Shown here: positions 33,701 through 41,144 of the stretch, piece by piece | Position numbering within the stretch: the first letter of the stretch is position 1 | How the letters are laid out: each line of letters begins with the position of its first letter | Source of the DNA: Oscillospiraceae bacterium | Lineage (GTDB): Bacteria > Bacillota > Clostridia > Oscillospirales > Oscillospiraceae | Length of the DNA stretch: 64,000 bases | Assembly: GCA_017461585.1 (NCBI GenBank) | Contig: JAFTYM010000005.1 | Coordinates: forward strand, 1-64,000 | Direction of reading: 5' to 3' | Position numbers and translations under genes: made by a program | The notes under the pieces: generated by a model | Seen by the model: the letters and a program-made list of their open reading frames with translations, nothing else | What the model was told of the DNA's origin: nothing | The model's database searches: none

Positions 33701-36700
33701 GCAGACGAGTTTAAGAGAACCGGTGTTACAAACGTTGAAATCGACGTTGCCGGTATCTCCTACAAAGCCGGTGTTGACGTTGTTCTGACTATCGACCTTT
33801 CAAACTCCATGGCATGGGAAGTTGGTACAACCACAGATAATTTGAACAACAATAAACTGCATGCTGTTATGGCTGCTGTCAAGAATTTTGCTAATATCTT
33901 CCTCGCAGGTAATGTTGATGGCGCAACAAACAACAATACCATCACAATTGTTACTTTCGGTGGTTATGATGCAGATAACTTCAATCCTACAGACAGTTCT
34001 ATGATAGACGTAACGCGAACCCTTGTAAGCGCAACAGATGATTTAGATATTATTAATGCGATTTGCGATGGAACAAAGTTTACTGCTGTTGGTACTTATG
34101 AGCTGCAGCTTGCATATTATGATGAATCAACAGATACGGTTAAAACAGTAACTAACAATAACCGTGGTGACACAAACTACGACTTTGCATTTTGGCAGAC
34201 TGAACAGGCTATTGATGCGGGAAATTTAGGTGCCGGAGACCGTGATGTATATGTTCTGTTTATGACAGACGGTTGTGCATCAAACTATAACGGCATTTAC
34301 TATCGTACATCAACACCTGCTTTAATGCCCGGAACAGATACAAACTTCTCTGGTGATACTGATTATCGTACTGTGAACAACGGCGGTGAAGCTTGGACAG
34401 ATTTGATCCTTGAGTCTATCGGTGAAAACGGCGGTAATATCTATGCAAAAAGACTTGTAAGCAAGGTAAAAGAAATCTATGCTATCGGATTTGATATGGC
34501 ATACGGTTCTTTCAGCGGTATTAATGACTGGGATACAGATGGTATTGTATGGAGCGAAAGATTTAACGAAATTGTAAGCAAATCTATTATAGATGCAGAT
34601 GGAAACGGTCTCATTGAGGTTACAGATGCAACAGATACAGATACACTCAATAATTTCTATACATCTCTTGCTTCTGAGCTTAAGCTTGCAGGTACAAACG
34701 CAGTAGTTCACGATACAGTTGGCAACAACTTCTCTGTACAGCTGGCAAGTTATGTTGTTGATAAAGATGGCAACAAGATTACTCTTACTATACCTCCCAC
34801 TATTACCATTAAAACATACGACCTCTATCCCGCTGGTTCAAAAGATGAAGACGGTAATGACATTACTGGTGATCGTACCGGAGTTTCTGAGAATGTTGAA
34901 ATTGTAAGCTTCAACAACGAAGGCACAGAGGCATACTCAACACTCATTGATAACGGTGAGACCAATATCATGACAATTGCCGAAGACGGCGCTATTACCA
35001 TCAATGCCAAGTACTTCACATATACAAAGACAAAGGACAGCGTTGAAAACTTTGTATGGCACATCGGAGATATTACCGACAAGGAAATTGCCCTTGCTTT
35101 CGGCGCATATCTCGACGGTGCAATGACAGGTGAACGTCCCGAGGACGTTTACTACACCAACGAAGAGGCAACTGTTGACTACATTGACGCATTTGGCAAG
35201 CATGCACAGCAGACCTTCCCTGTGCCCGGTGTTGCATGGGGCGGAGCTACAACAACAATCAGATTCTACCTTGTAAACCATAAGGGTGAACCTGTTAACC
35301 GTTATGGCGATGTTGTTCCCTGGGCTAACAGAGTTTACGTCGGTGAACCTGTTGTTGTATCTATCAACCTCAACCAGGATATGTCGATTGCTGCCCAGAC
35401 GGTCGAGGCTGCTGCTCATGTTCCCTCCGGATTCTACTTGTACGATTATAATGCGTACTACACAATTCAGACGACATCAAACAATGATGCAATCACAGGT
35501 GGAATCTTCCCCTCCGAGCCCTCTGACGATGCAAAAAAGACAACCGGTACAGGCGATAATGTTGTAACTCAGACAGGTGCACAGACAACAAGAGTTATTG
35601 CGTATGAAGATCCGTACTACACATGGTCTTATGTCGGCTTTGGTGTTCGTTGGGATTTGACAGTTGAAAAGACACAGACTGTCCTCCAGCCTGATGCAGT
35701 AGTTATCGACTACGGTAAGGCAGTACAGGTGGATGTTCTTGCAAATGACCCCGTTCGCGAGGGTTACACAAAAGAAATCGTTGGTTTTGTAAAGTATGAC
35801 GCAAATGCTGATCTGACTATCGTTCAGCAGAATCCCGGCTCTGCAACATATACTGCAGATAATGGCACATTCTCAATTAAAGACGGTAAGGTACAGTTTG
35901 ATCTGACAGGTCTTCTCTCTGAGGTACAGCGCGTATTCTACGTTGTTAAGTACACACCGACCGACGAGACACAGGCGCATAACTTCTACTACGTCTGGGG
36001 ACAGCTGGACATCATTCCCGCAACCATGATGTACTATGAGACAAACTTTGCAACAGGTGTATTTAATAACAATGGTTGGAATACAGAGGTTAATACGACA
36101 TCAAATGATAGTGCTGACGGTCCTCAGAACGCGGTAGCTATCGGCAGCTCTGATATTAAGAGCATTTACGGCTATGACTCTACATACACAAACGATGCAG
36201 GCTTATCCAACGCAACAAGCCTCTATGTAGAGGGTGAAGGTCTTGCAAGTACTTACACAACATTCACCTTTACAGGTACAGGCTTTGACATCATAAGCGG
36301 TACAGGTCCTGATCAGGGTCTTATCAAGGTCGTTGTTACAGATGCCAGCGGCAATGAAGTTAAGACGATATCCGTTCTTAACAAGAGCGAATCTGATCTT
36401 ACTCTGTATCAGATCCCCGTTGTTTCCGTAAATGGTCTTGACCACGGCACCTACACCGTAAAGATCGCTGTTGATAAGTCATTTACAAATACGACCGATA
36501 ATGCAGCTCTTGATGTTCTGAACCGCGGCAACCAGTTCTTCTACGACGCTGTCCGTATCTACGATCCTATCGATGTTTCCGGCGGTGCAACAGCAGCCGA
36601 AGGTACCGATGAAGCCGTAGCATTTGCCGCATACACCGCAGACGGCGAGGCGGATAATGAGATAAGCGAAGTTCGTGCAATGCTTATTGATGCAAATATG

Positions 36701-37507
36701 TTCGACGTTGAAGGTGACAACTCAGGTATCGTATTTGTTGACAAGATTAACGATGCAACAGGCACCGAAGGTGCGGATATAGCAACTTACGCTACAATCG
36801 GTCCCAACAACGAGGTATACCTTGTCGGTGCTCAGGCAATCGGTTTCTACATTGATATTCCCGCAGACAACATTCCCGCTTCTATCCACATTGGTGCTAA
36901 GTCTGCTGATGGAAAGCCCGTAGTACTGAGTGCAGTTGTTGATGATACAACAGTTTCGAATAGTGCAACATTTGAAATCAGCTCAAGCACATCGTTGTAC
37001 TACGATATTATGGGCGGTAATGTAGCAACAGGCGCGGATAAGCTGTATGTCTATGTTTCCAATGAAGGCGAAGGAATCCTTTCCATTACTGACATTAAAG
37101 TTGCTTACGGCAGTGCTGGTACAGGTACTGTAAGCATTGGCTCTGATGCAGAGACACTTGAAAAGACAATTTCCAATGTTGAAAAGAGACTTGGAATTGT
37201 TCAGGAAGCTGCAAATTATGATGTAATTTCTGCAGAGTTTGCAGAGGAGTCAATTAAGAAAGGCAAAACAGCAACTCTTGTTATCACAACACCTGAAGCA
37301 GTTGAGTCCATTACTGTTACAAACAGCTTTGGCAGAACTGAGAATATTACTGTTGTAAGCACAGAACTTGTTGATGGTGTAAAGGTTTGGACAGTAACAT
37401 TGAAGATAGCTGCTGTTGGTACAAAGACATTCTCGGCAACAGGTTACAGTGCAGACGGCCTTGCGGGTGCATCTGCAGATGCAACAATCCAAGTTACAAT
37501 AAGATAA
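30743..37507 (+). CDS. Giant secreted GH105-Ig-VWA protein (2254 residues)
   Basis: A Sec signal peptide (1-30, ending ISAMA) leads to a GH88/GH105-type six-hairpin domain at about 35-412; WLDGLYMILPF near residue 207 holds the likely catalytic Asp. Ig-like (Big_3) segments follow at about 418-507 and 879-956, a beta-trefoil-like stretch at 638-780, and a Big_2-like repeat at 784-874. A von Willebrand A domain spans about 998-1324 with MIDAS DLSNS near 1018 and FMTDG near 1175. A cadherin/Ig-like region (about 1650-1757) and further beta-rich modules complete it. GH105 enzymes cleave unsaturated uronyl groups from lyase products. No sortase motif, SLH domain or C-terminal membrane span is present, so how it is retained is unclear. 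It shares an operon with the peptide at 37521. Confidence 0.85.
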   Translation: MNAKKFCTRAFTLMLVLFVVIGLMPISAMAVVEDSNLEKALSFIDGITVDNSSNDPSTVVSKFGTHFTWDNEKREEGKSYLFDWSYYNGVVFEGIEYLYEVTKDEKYADYVIEYMSSLIAEDGTWATCSNNSSKECAGYNSTHGADCYKTASLLLDAYEMTDDERYLTMAATLYADLDSAASKYSLKNAGNNYRHTWATDPSPDLWLDGLYMILPFRAEYAKYIGDTEELDLIVDRFQWVSDNMYNSSKGLFYHAADSASSNSGTYWLRSMGWYAAAMVDVMDSMDGENLEAMQAQFKKFVDGMKAVQNSSNGMWLNNMNASYSSSNPYETSGTSLVCYAIMKAVNNGWLDASYADMAVLAFNGICNEKLDGDTLTDICFKGAPGSSNSTFFDNEGKGVGPFIMFYAEVLEYVNSQTITGVEVTTEPTVKDYYIDEDAETITLDTAGLVVTATYKNGAKKTVSYNEGSTEKDGYALSMTLEEGVREQTVTVSYAGFEDTFTINVYELGYSYTESGVVIEPTAPGVTGVTVVDNSDDEAVAAALKNVVTSYVSYDINLDGYTQGDKVLVTLPIPEGTVNPVVYYVPDDGSAAVKLDAYIYDDVIVFVADHFSTYAVGDDMGTRATSAASVSGTGNLVGEATYKLDTDGVDNGAQYLIVNRGTDGTGYALRNNNGDATTATVTISNGYATFSNDNYASTSLWTFDADGEYWDIYNNARYIYLGNGSVLSTSQRDNLLVNENTNGSVVIRRDGSRRLYLNGTTYSSSNNSSTNFYLFKYTPGGNGEAVTFTVTPGSATIAPEGTTTLTGTVTVAGETVDLSDCTITWASSDSTKATVSGGTVTGVADGTANITATLSAVDGKALQNNIVLTVPVTVASKKIVGAELLGGPVEVATGKVPDYSGISVKVTYEDEDGDGDGETATFDYKNLQFGDVDTSVEGTHTVTVTYGEWEFELEVIVSAFGGLEPATTYPEYPNPGAVRVDKTATHNADEFKRTGVTNVEIDVAGISYKAGVDVVLTIDLSNSMAWEVGTTTDNLNNNKLHAVMAAVKNFANIFLAGNVDGATNNNTITIVTFGGYDADNFNPTDSSMIDVTRTLVSATDDLDIINAICDGTKFTAVGTYELQLAYYDESTDTVKTVTNNNRGDTNYDFAFWQTEQAIDAGNLGAGDRDVYVLFMTDGCASNYNGIYYRTSTPALMPGTDTNFSGDTDYRTVNNGGEAWTDLILESIGENGGNIYAKRLVSKVKEIYAIGFDMAYGSFSGINDWDTDGIVWSERFNEIVSKSIIDADGNGLIEVTDATDTDTLNNFYTSLASELKLAGTNAVVHDTVGNNFSVQLASYVVDKDGNKITLTIPPTITIKTYDLYPAGSKDEDGNDITGDRTGVSENVEIVSFNNEGTEAYSTLIDNGETNIMTIAEDGAITINAKYFTYTKTKDSVENFVWHIGDITDKEIALAFGAYLDGAMTGERPEDVYYTNEEATVDYIDAFGKHAQQTFPVPGVAWGGATTTIRFYLVNHKGEPVNRYGDVVPWANRVYVGEPVVVSINLNQDMSIAAQTVEAAAHVPSGFYLYDYNAYYTIQTTSNNDAITGGIFPSEPSDDAKKTTGTGDNVVTQTGAQTTRVIAYEDPYYTWSYVGFGVRWDLTVEKTQTVLQPDAVVIDYGKAVQVDVLANDPVREGYTKEIVGFVKYDANADLTIVQQNPGSATYTADNGTFSIKDGKVQFDLTGLLSEVQRVFYVVKYTPTDETQAHNFYYVWGQLDIIPATMMYYETNFATGVFNNNGWNTEVNTTSNDSADGPQNAVAIGSSDIKSIYGYDSTYTNDAGLSNATSLYVEGEGLASTYTTFTFTGTGFDIISGTGPDQGLIKVVVTDASGNEVKTISVLNKSESDLTLYQIPVVSVNGLDHGTYTVKIAVDKSFTNTTDNAALDVLNRGNQFFYDAVRIYDPIDVSGGATAAEGTDEAVAFAAYTADGEADNEISEVRAMLIDANMFDVEGDNSGIVFVDKINDATGTEGADIATYATIGPNNEVYLVGAQAIGFYIDIPADNIPASIHIGAKSADGKPVVLSAVVDDTTVSNSATFEISSSTSLYYDIMGGNVATGADKLYVYVSNEGEGILSITDIKVAYGSAGTGTVSIGSDAETLEKTISNVEKRLGIVQEAANYDVISAEFAEESIKKGKTATLVITTPEAVESITVTNSFGRTENITVVSTELVDGVKVWTVTLKIAAVGTKTFSATGYSADGLAGASADATIQVTIR

Positions 37508-37520
37508 GGAGGAATCTACA

Positions 37521-37778
37521 ATGAAAAAGTCTTATAACAAGCCCTATATAGCTGTGGAATTCTTCCAGCTTGATGCTGCAATTGCTTCCGCTTGCTCACG
37601 AAATAACAAAATAGCGCTGAACTTTGGTATTAACAGATGCACTTTGGAAGAAGAAGTGCCCGAGCTTGGATATTTCGGAAATGCGTGTGATCACAACATA
37701 AACGTTCCCGGCGGTGACGGTAATGATGAGATTTGTTATCACGGACCGCAGTTTGCCGACATATTCATGGAGTCCTAA
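37521..37778 (+). CDS. 85-residue Cys-containing peptide, candidate RiPP precursor
   Basis: A small protein starting MKKSYNKPYIAVEFFQLDAA with cysteines at 25, 40, 56 and 72 (spacings 15, 16, 16). The first 24 residues are leader-like (KKxYxKPxI...F..DAAIASA), with no signal peptide or membrane span. The rest is Gly/Asn/Asp-rich with aromatic residues (YFGNAC, CYHGPQF). I know similar MKK-YxKP-starting peptides from Clostridia only as hypothetical proteins beside PqqD- and HprK-like genes. GGAGG precedes ATG 14 bases after the giant gene. The order peptide, stem-loop, kinase-like, radical SAM, PqqD-like supports a precursor role. It remains possible that it is a structural or regulatory peptide. 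Confidence 0.65.
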   Translation: MKKSYNKPYIAVEFFQLDAAIASACSRNNKIALNFGINRCTLEEEVPELGYFGNACDHNINVPGGDGNDEICYHGPQFADIFMES

Positions 37779-37792
37779 ACAATAATTAAACG

Positions 37793-37820
37793 AACGGGGG
37801 CGTCTGCTGATGCCCCCGTT
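37793..37820 (+). terminator. GC-rich stem-loop between peptide gene and maturation genes
   Basis: AACGGGGGC (37793-37801) and GCCCCCGTT (37812-37820) form a perfect 9-bp stem with a ten-base loop and no U-tract. Such hairpins often follow RiPP precursor genes, stabilise their mRNA or cause partial termination, and so keep precursor levels above those of enzymes. Confidence 0.65.
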
Positions 37821-37853
37821 GCTGTTAGAACACTCAGGAAAGGGGGAGAACCT

Positions 37854-38708
37854 GTGGCAAAGTTCCTTATTGGAGATGTCCTGCTGGAAATCGATTACAG
37901 CAGTATGCCTGTTGAAGGCGGAGAAAATTTGGACAAGTTTTCATATAACGCTGTTTGGCATGGAGAAAAGCTGACACTTCAAACGGAATTTAAAGAGCTT
38001 GATTTCAGTGGTGCCGAACTTAAAGTCGGCGACAACCGAGTTTGCGAAGTGTACAAAGTCGGGAACGAAAACATGCTTGTATACCATTGGGGAAACCTTT
38101 TTCGTGGGTTTGCTGTGTGGCCGGAAAGATTTGCGGTCACATATTCGCCCGAGATGCGAGGGCAGCCGGCACTGCGTGAGGACTGGTTTTTCAGCATAAT
38201 TTCATTTCACAGGCAAATGCTCCTTCGCGGAGGATGTGTTTTTCACGCGTCTTACATTGACATAGGCGACAAAGCGGTGCTGTTTACGGCTCCGTCCAAT
38301 ACGGGCAAATCTACGCAGGCTGATCTGTGGTGCAGATTTGCAGACGCTGAGGTCATAAATGGCGACCGAGTGCTTTTAAAACAGAAAAACGGTGTTTGGT
38401 GCGCTTACGGATACCCAAGCTGCGGCACATCGGGTATCTGTCAAAACCGCACGCTTCCTGTTGCGGCTATCGTAGTGTTGGAGCAGGGGCAGGAAAACAA
38501 AATCGTGCAGCTTACTGCTGCACAGAAAATACGCGCGCTTGTGTCTGCCACGGAGGTATATCTGTGGGATCAGACGGAAATTGACAAGGCATTTGAAATC
38601 GCGGGGAACATTATTGCGGATGTTCCCGTCATAAAACTGTCGTGCAGACCCGATGAGGATGCTGTGAGAGTTTTGCAAAGTTTTCTGGAGGAAAGCATCG
38701 ATGTATAA
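37854..38708 (+). CDS. HPr kinase-like P-loop protein
   Basis: A 284-residue protein starting at GTG 37854 (GGGGGAG five bases upstream). HASYIDIGDKAVLFTAPSNT followed by GKSTQADLW gives a Walker A box (SNTGKST) in the HprK C-terminal-type kinase context, and VINGDRVLL is the expected second acidic motif. The N-terminal ~120 residues are beta-rich and unlike HprK. Proteins of this type accompany PqqD-like, nucleotidyltransferase and ABC genes in several RiPP loci, including some lasso-peptide ones, where an HprK-like kinase phosphorylates the peptide. Here the substrate may be the 85-residue peptide. Overlaps the radical SAM gene by eight bases. Confidence 0.8.
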   Translation: MAKFLIGDVLLEIDYSSMPVEGGENLDKFSYNAVWHGEKLTLQTEFKELDFSGAELKVGDNRVCEVYKVGNENMLVYHWGNLFRGFAVWPERFAVTYSPEMRGQPALREDWFFSIISFHRQMLLRGGCVFHASYIDIGDKAVLFTAPSNTGKSTQADLWCRFADAEVINGDRVLLKQKNGVWCAYGYPSCGTSGICQNRTLPVAAIVVLEQGQENKIVQLTAAQKIRALVSATEVYLWDQTEIDKAFEIAGNIIADVPVIKLSCRPDEDAVRVLQSFLEESIDV

Positions 38709-39810
38709 CTTATCTGATTATCTTCACAGCAAAGCATCCCGAAATAAAGTCCCTCTGTCGGGAACATTTGAGCTTTCTCCCGTGTGCAACTTTGCGTGTA
38801 AAATGTGCTATGTTCGCAGAACACCGGAACAGATAAAAAATGACGGAAAAGAGATAATCACGTGGGACAAGTGGTTAGAGCTTGCAAAGCAATGCAGGGA
38901 TGCGGGCACGCTTTATCTGCTGCTTACGGGCGGAGAACCCTTTCTGTATCCCGGTTTTAAGGAGCTTTATACAGAGCTTCACAAAATGGGATTTATTTTA
39001 TACATAAATTCCAATGGTACGCTTATAGACGAAGCTGCTGTTGAGTGGCTGAAAAAGTACGCACCGGGACGCGTAAATGTTACGCTTTACGGTGCATCTC
39101 CCGAGACTTATGAGAGGATATGCGGAAATCCCAAGGGCTTTGAACTGGCGATGGACGCAATCAAAATGCTTACAGAGGCTAAGATACCTGTGGTAATTAA
39201 TGCCAGCATGATCCCTGAAAATGAGTGTGATCTCGAAAAAATTATCGAGATAGGCAAAAGCTTGGGACTAAATACGAGAATGAGCACATATATGTTTCCT
39301 CCGATGCGCCGCGAAAGAGAAGATTGTGATTCCCGTTTTACGGCAGAACAATCGGCGCAAATGTATATGCGTAAAATAAAATGTCTGTATTCAAAAGAGG
39401 AATATTTTGAATTTCTTGAGAGAAATGCCAAAGGGAATACAGAGGAAGATAACGACGAAACATGGGGAACAGACACAGAGTTCATGCGCTGCAGAGCAGG
39501 ACGCAGTTCGTTTTGGGTGAATTGGGAAGGAAATATGACCGCGTGCGGAATGATGGATTTTCCTATGAAAACCACACCCTTTACGGAAAATTTTTGCGAC
39601 TGCTGGATGAAGCTTACGGACAGCGTCAGAAATGCGCATGTTCTTAAAGGCTGTGCCGGATGCAAAAAACGCAATAATTGCAATCCCTGTGTTGCTATGA
39701 TATACGGCGAAACAGGTACTGTAGATGAAAAAGCACCGTATATGTGCAGATTATCGGAGTGCGTTTCGGAGATTATAAAGAAGGAACTGGAGGAGCTGCG
39801 AGATGAGTAG
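38701..39810 (+). CDS. Radical SAM/SPASM peptide-modifying enzyme
   Basis: A 369-residue enzyme. CNFACKMCY supplies the CxxxCxxC cluster that binds S-adenosylmethionine, LLTGGEPFLYPG is the GGE motif, and LYGASPETYERI resembles the conserved strand of peptide-modifying members. The C-terminal SPASM domain contains MRCRAG, TACGMM, CAGCKKRNNCNPC and a final C-x5-C (CRLSEC), enough cysteines for two auxiliary [4Fe-4S] clusters. SPASM proteins typically install C-S or C-C crosslinks on ribosomal peptides (thioether sactipeptide/ranthipeptide type, or aromatic links). With four cysteines in the neighbouring peptide, a thioether product is a reasonable guess. Translationally coupled to the genes on both sides. 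Confidence 0.9.
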   Translation: MYNLSDYLHSKASRNKVPLSGTFELSPVCNFACKMCYVRRTPEQIKNDGKEIITWDKWLELAKQCRDAGTLYLLLTGGEPFLYPGFKELYTELHKMGFILYINSNGTLIDEAAVEWLKKYAPGRVNVTLYGASPETYERICGNPKGFELAMDAIKMLTEAKIPVVINASMIPENECDLEKIIEIGKSLGLNTRMSTYMFPPMRREREDCDSRFTAEQSAQMYMRKIKCLYSKEEYFEFLERNAKGNTEEDNDETWGTDTEFMRCRAGRSSFWVNWEGNMTACGMMDFPMKTTPFTENFCDCWMKLTDSVRNAHVLKGCAGCKKRNNCNPCVAMIYGETGTVDEKAPYMCRLSECVSEIIKKELEELRDE

Positions 39811-40744
39811 AGGAAGACATGTTAAGAATAAAACGGTAGATAAAATGTTTATAGCTATTGTTGCGGCTCTTATTATTGTAGTTGCAATACTGCTGATAGT
39901 GCTGCGTGCAAACGCCAACAGACCTGATGACGATGCTGCAGGCGGCAATATAACGGCATCGGGAAATACAGACGGAGTTGGTTCTGATATTACAGACTCA
40001 CCTGAAAATGGTGACACCGACAGCGGTGCGGATTCAAATGTTGAAAGCAGCGTCGGTGCCGGAAATACAGGCGGCAATACTGAAACAGAAAGCGGAAATT
40101 CAAACGCAAATACCGGTAATTCAAACGCAGATACCGGTAATGGAAATAGCAGCACAGGCGGAAACACCGGAAACGGCAATAATAACACCAGCGGAAATAA
40201 CAACGATAACAACAATAACAGCAACAACGACAACAACAGCAATGACAACAACGACAACGGCAGCAATAACGATGGTGATGCCGATGACGGTGATGAAGAA
40301 AATGATAACAGCGGGAATACAACAGGCGGCGGAGATATAACGGTATCACAGCCTAATATTGAGATCACCGAAAGAGCAGATGCGGATTATGAGCAGTGGC
40401 TTGCTGCGACTATGGTTGTATGTATTTCCATGGAGTATCCCGATTTTGAGCTTGACGGAATTTATACTGCATCTGAGACATCTTTTGAGAATAAATTCAG
40501 CAGCGATGGTACATATATCGTATTCACAAGCGGCGGAAAGACAATGGCTGTACACAGCGTTGCGTTAAGCGGCGAGAGAACAGCGTCAGGCACGAGAGAT
40601 ATTTCGTCTCAGACATTGGGATTTGCAACTTTTGACGTTGTAAGTCCTTCAAGCGTAAACACATCAAGTATGACAGAAATCTCTGTTGATGATCTTGATG
40701 AGCTTATAGAGCAATCACTTTTAATATCTGTTTATACACATTGA
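39803..40744 (+). CDS. Single-pass membrane protein with Asn-rich linker
   Basis: A 313-residue protein with a basic cytoplasmic N-terminus, one membrane span at about 15-34 (MFIAIVAALIIVVAILLIVL), then about 145 residues of Asn/Gly/Thr/Ser/Asp-rich low complexity including two exact-length 21-bp DNA repeats. From about residue 190 a folded C-terminal domain of 120 residues (RADADYEQWLAATMVV, then YTASETSFENKFSSDG) lies outside. It overlaps the radical SAM gene by eight bases. I do not recognise the C-terminal domain. Given the position between the radical SAM and PqqD-like genes, it may be a surface display or reception partner of the peptide. Confidence 0.65.
   Translation: MSRGRHVKNKTVDKMFIAIVAALIIVVAILLIVLRANANRPDDDAAGGNITASGNTDGVGSDITDSPENGDTDSGADSNVESSVGAGNTGGNTETESGNSNANTGNSNADTGNGNSSTGGNTGNGNNNTSGNNNDNNNNSNNDNNSNDNNDNGSNNDGDADDGDEENDNSGNTTGGGDITVSQPNIEITERADADYEQWLAATMVVCISMEYPDFELDGIYTASETSFENKFSSDGTYIVFTSGGKTMAVHSVALSGERTASGTRDISSQTLGFATFDVVSPSSVNTSSMTEISVDDLDELIEQSLLISVYTH
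40100..40141 (+). repeat. Two 21-bp tandem repeats in the Asn-rich linker
   Basis: TCAAACGCAAATACCGGTAAT at 40100-40120 is repeated at 40121-40141 with one difference, encoding SNANTGN and SNADTGN. The surrounding AAC/AAT runs suggest replication slippage and length variation between strains. Confidence 0.75.
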
Positions 40745-40754
40745 GGCGAAAGAT

Positions 40755-41018
40755 ATGAAGCTTAAATATGAATTTGTCGTTAGAGAGATCATGGGAGAGT
40801 ATGTTCTTGTGCCGTCAGGGGAAGCGGCGCTGACATTCGGCGGCATGATAACAACAAGCGAGGTCGGAGCATTTCTTATAGATGTGCTGAAAGATGAAGT
40901 GACAAAAGAAGAAATGGCAGACAGGCTTATGGCTGAATATGATGTGGACATTGATACTGCAAATGCAGATATTGATGAGTTCTTGTCAAAGCTGGATCAG
41001 CTCGGAATAATTGAATAG
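40755..41018 (+). CDS. PqqD-like RiPP recognition element protein
   Basis: An 87-residue stand-alone PqqD-family protein with MKLKYEFVVREIMGEYVLVP, GMITTSEVGAFLIDVL, TKEEMADRLMAEYDVD and a C-terminal DEFLSKLDQLGII helix, the winged-helix pattern of RRE domains. PqqD-like proteins bind the leader of a ribosomal peptide and hand it to radical SAM or other enzymes. Here it is encoded 10 bases after the membrane protein and closes the operon, before a strong terminator. Its presence is the main reason to call the cassette RiPP-like. Confidence 0.85.
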   Translation: MKLKYEFVVREIMGEYVLVPSGEAALTFGGMITTSEVGAFLIDVLKDEVTKEEMADRLMAEYDVDIDTANADIDEFLSKLDQLGIIE

Positions 41019-41022
41019 AGTA

Positions 41023-41057
41023 AAAATAACACCTGTAATCAACAGGTGTTATTTTAT
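41023..41057 (+). terminator. Terminator ending the peptide operon
   Basis: AAAATAACACCTGT (41023-41036) and ACAGGTGTTATTTT (41042-41055) form a perfect 14-bp stem with an AATCA loop, followed by ATT. Confidence 0.85.
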
Positions 41058-41058
41058 T

Positions 41059-41107
41059 ATCAAATTATCTCAAAGATACTTGAGATTTGACGATAATTTG
41101 ATATAAT
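41059..41107. promoter_or_regulatory. Nested inverted repeats over the promoter (candidate operator)
   Basis: An 11-bp inverted repeat ATCAAATTATC (41059-41069) and GATAATTTGAT (41092-41102) surrounds an inner ATCTCAA (41067-41073)/TTGAGAT (41080-41086). The inner right arm contains the -35 box and the outer right arm touches the -10 box, so a protein bound there would block transcription. Confidence 0.6.
41080..41107 (+). promoter_or_regulatory. Promoter of the second EPS unit
   Basis: TTGAGA (41080-41085), a 16-base spacer and TATAAT (41102-41107), 38 bases before ATG 41145. Both hexamers lie within inverted repeats (41059-41107). Confidence 0.65.
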
Positions 41108-41144
41108 AACATGTTGAGAAAGATTTGCTTGATGAGGTTAAACA

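Noticed and set aside
39751..40368. 205-residue Leu/Ser/Pro-rich frame on the minus strand
   Set aside because: It is the mirror image of the Asn/Gly/Ser codon-rich linker of the plus-strand gene, without a ribosome binding site or recognisable domain.
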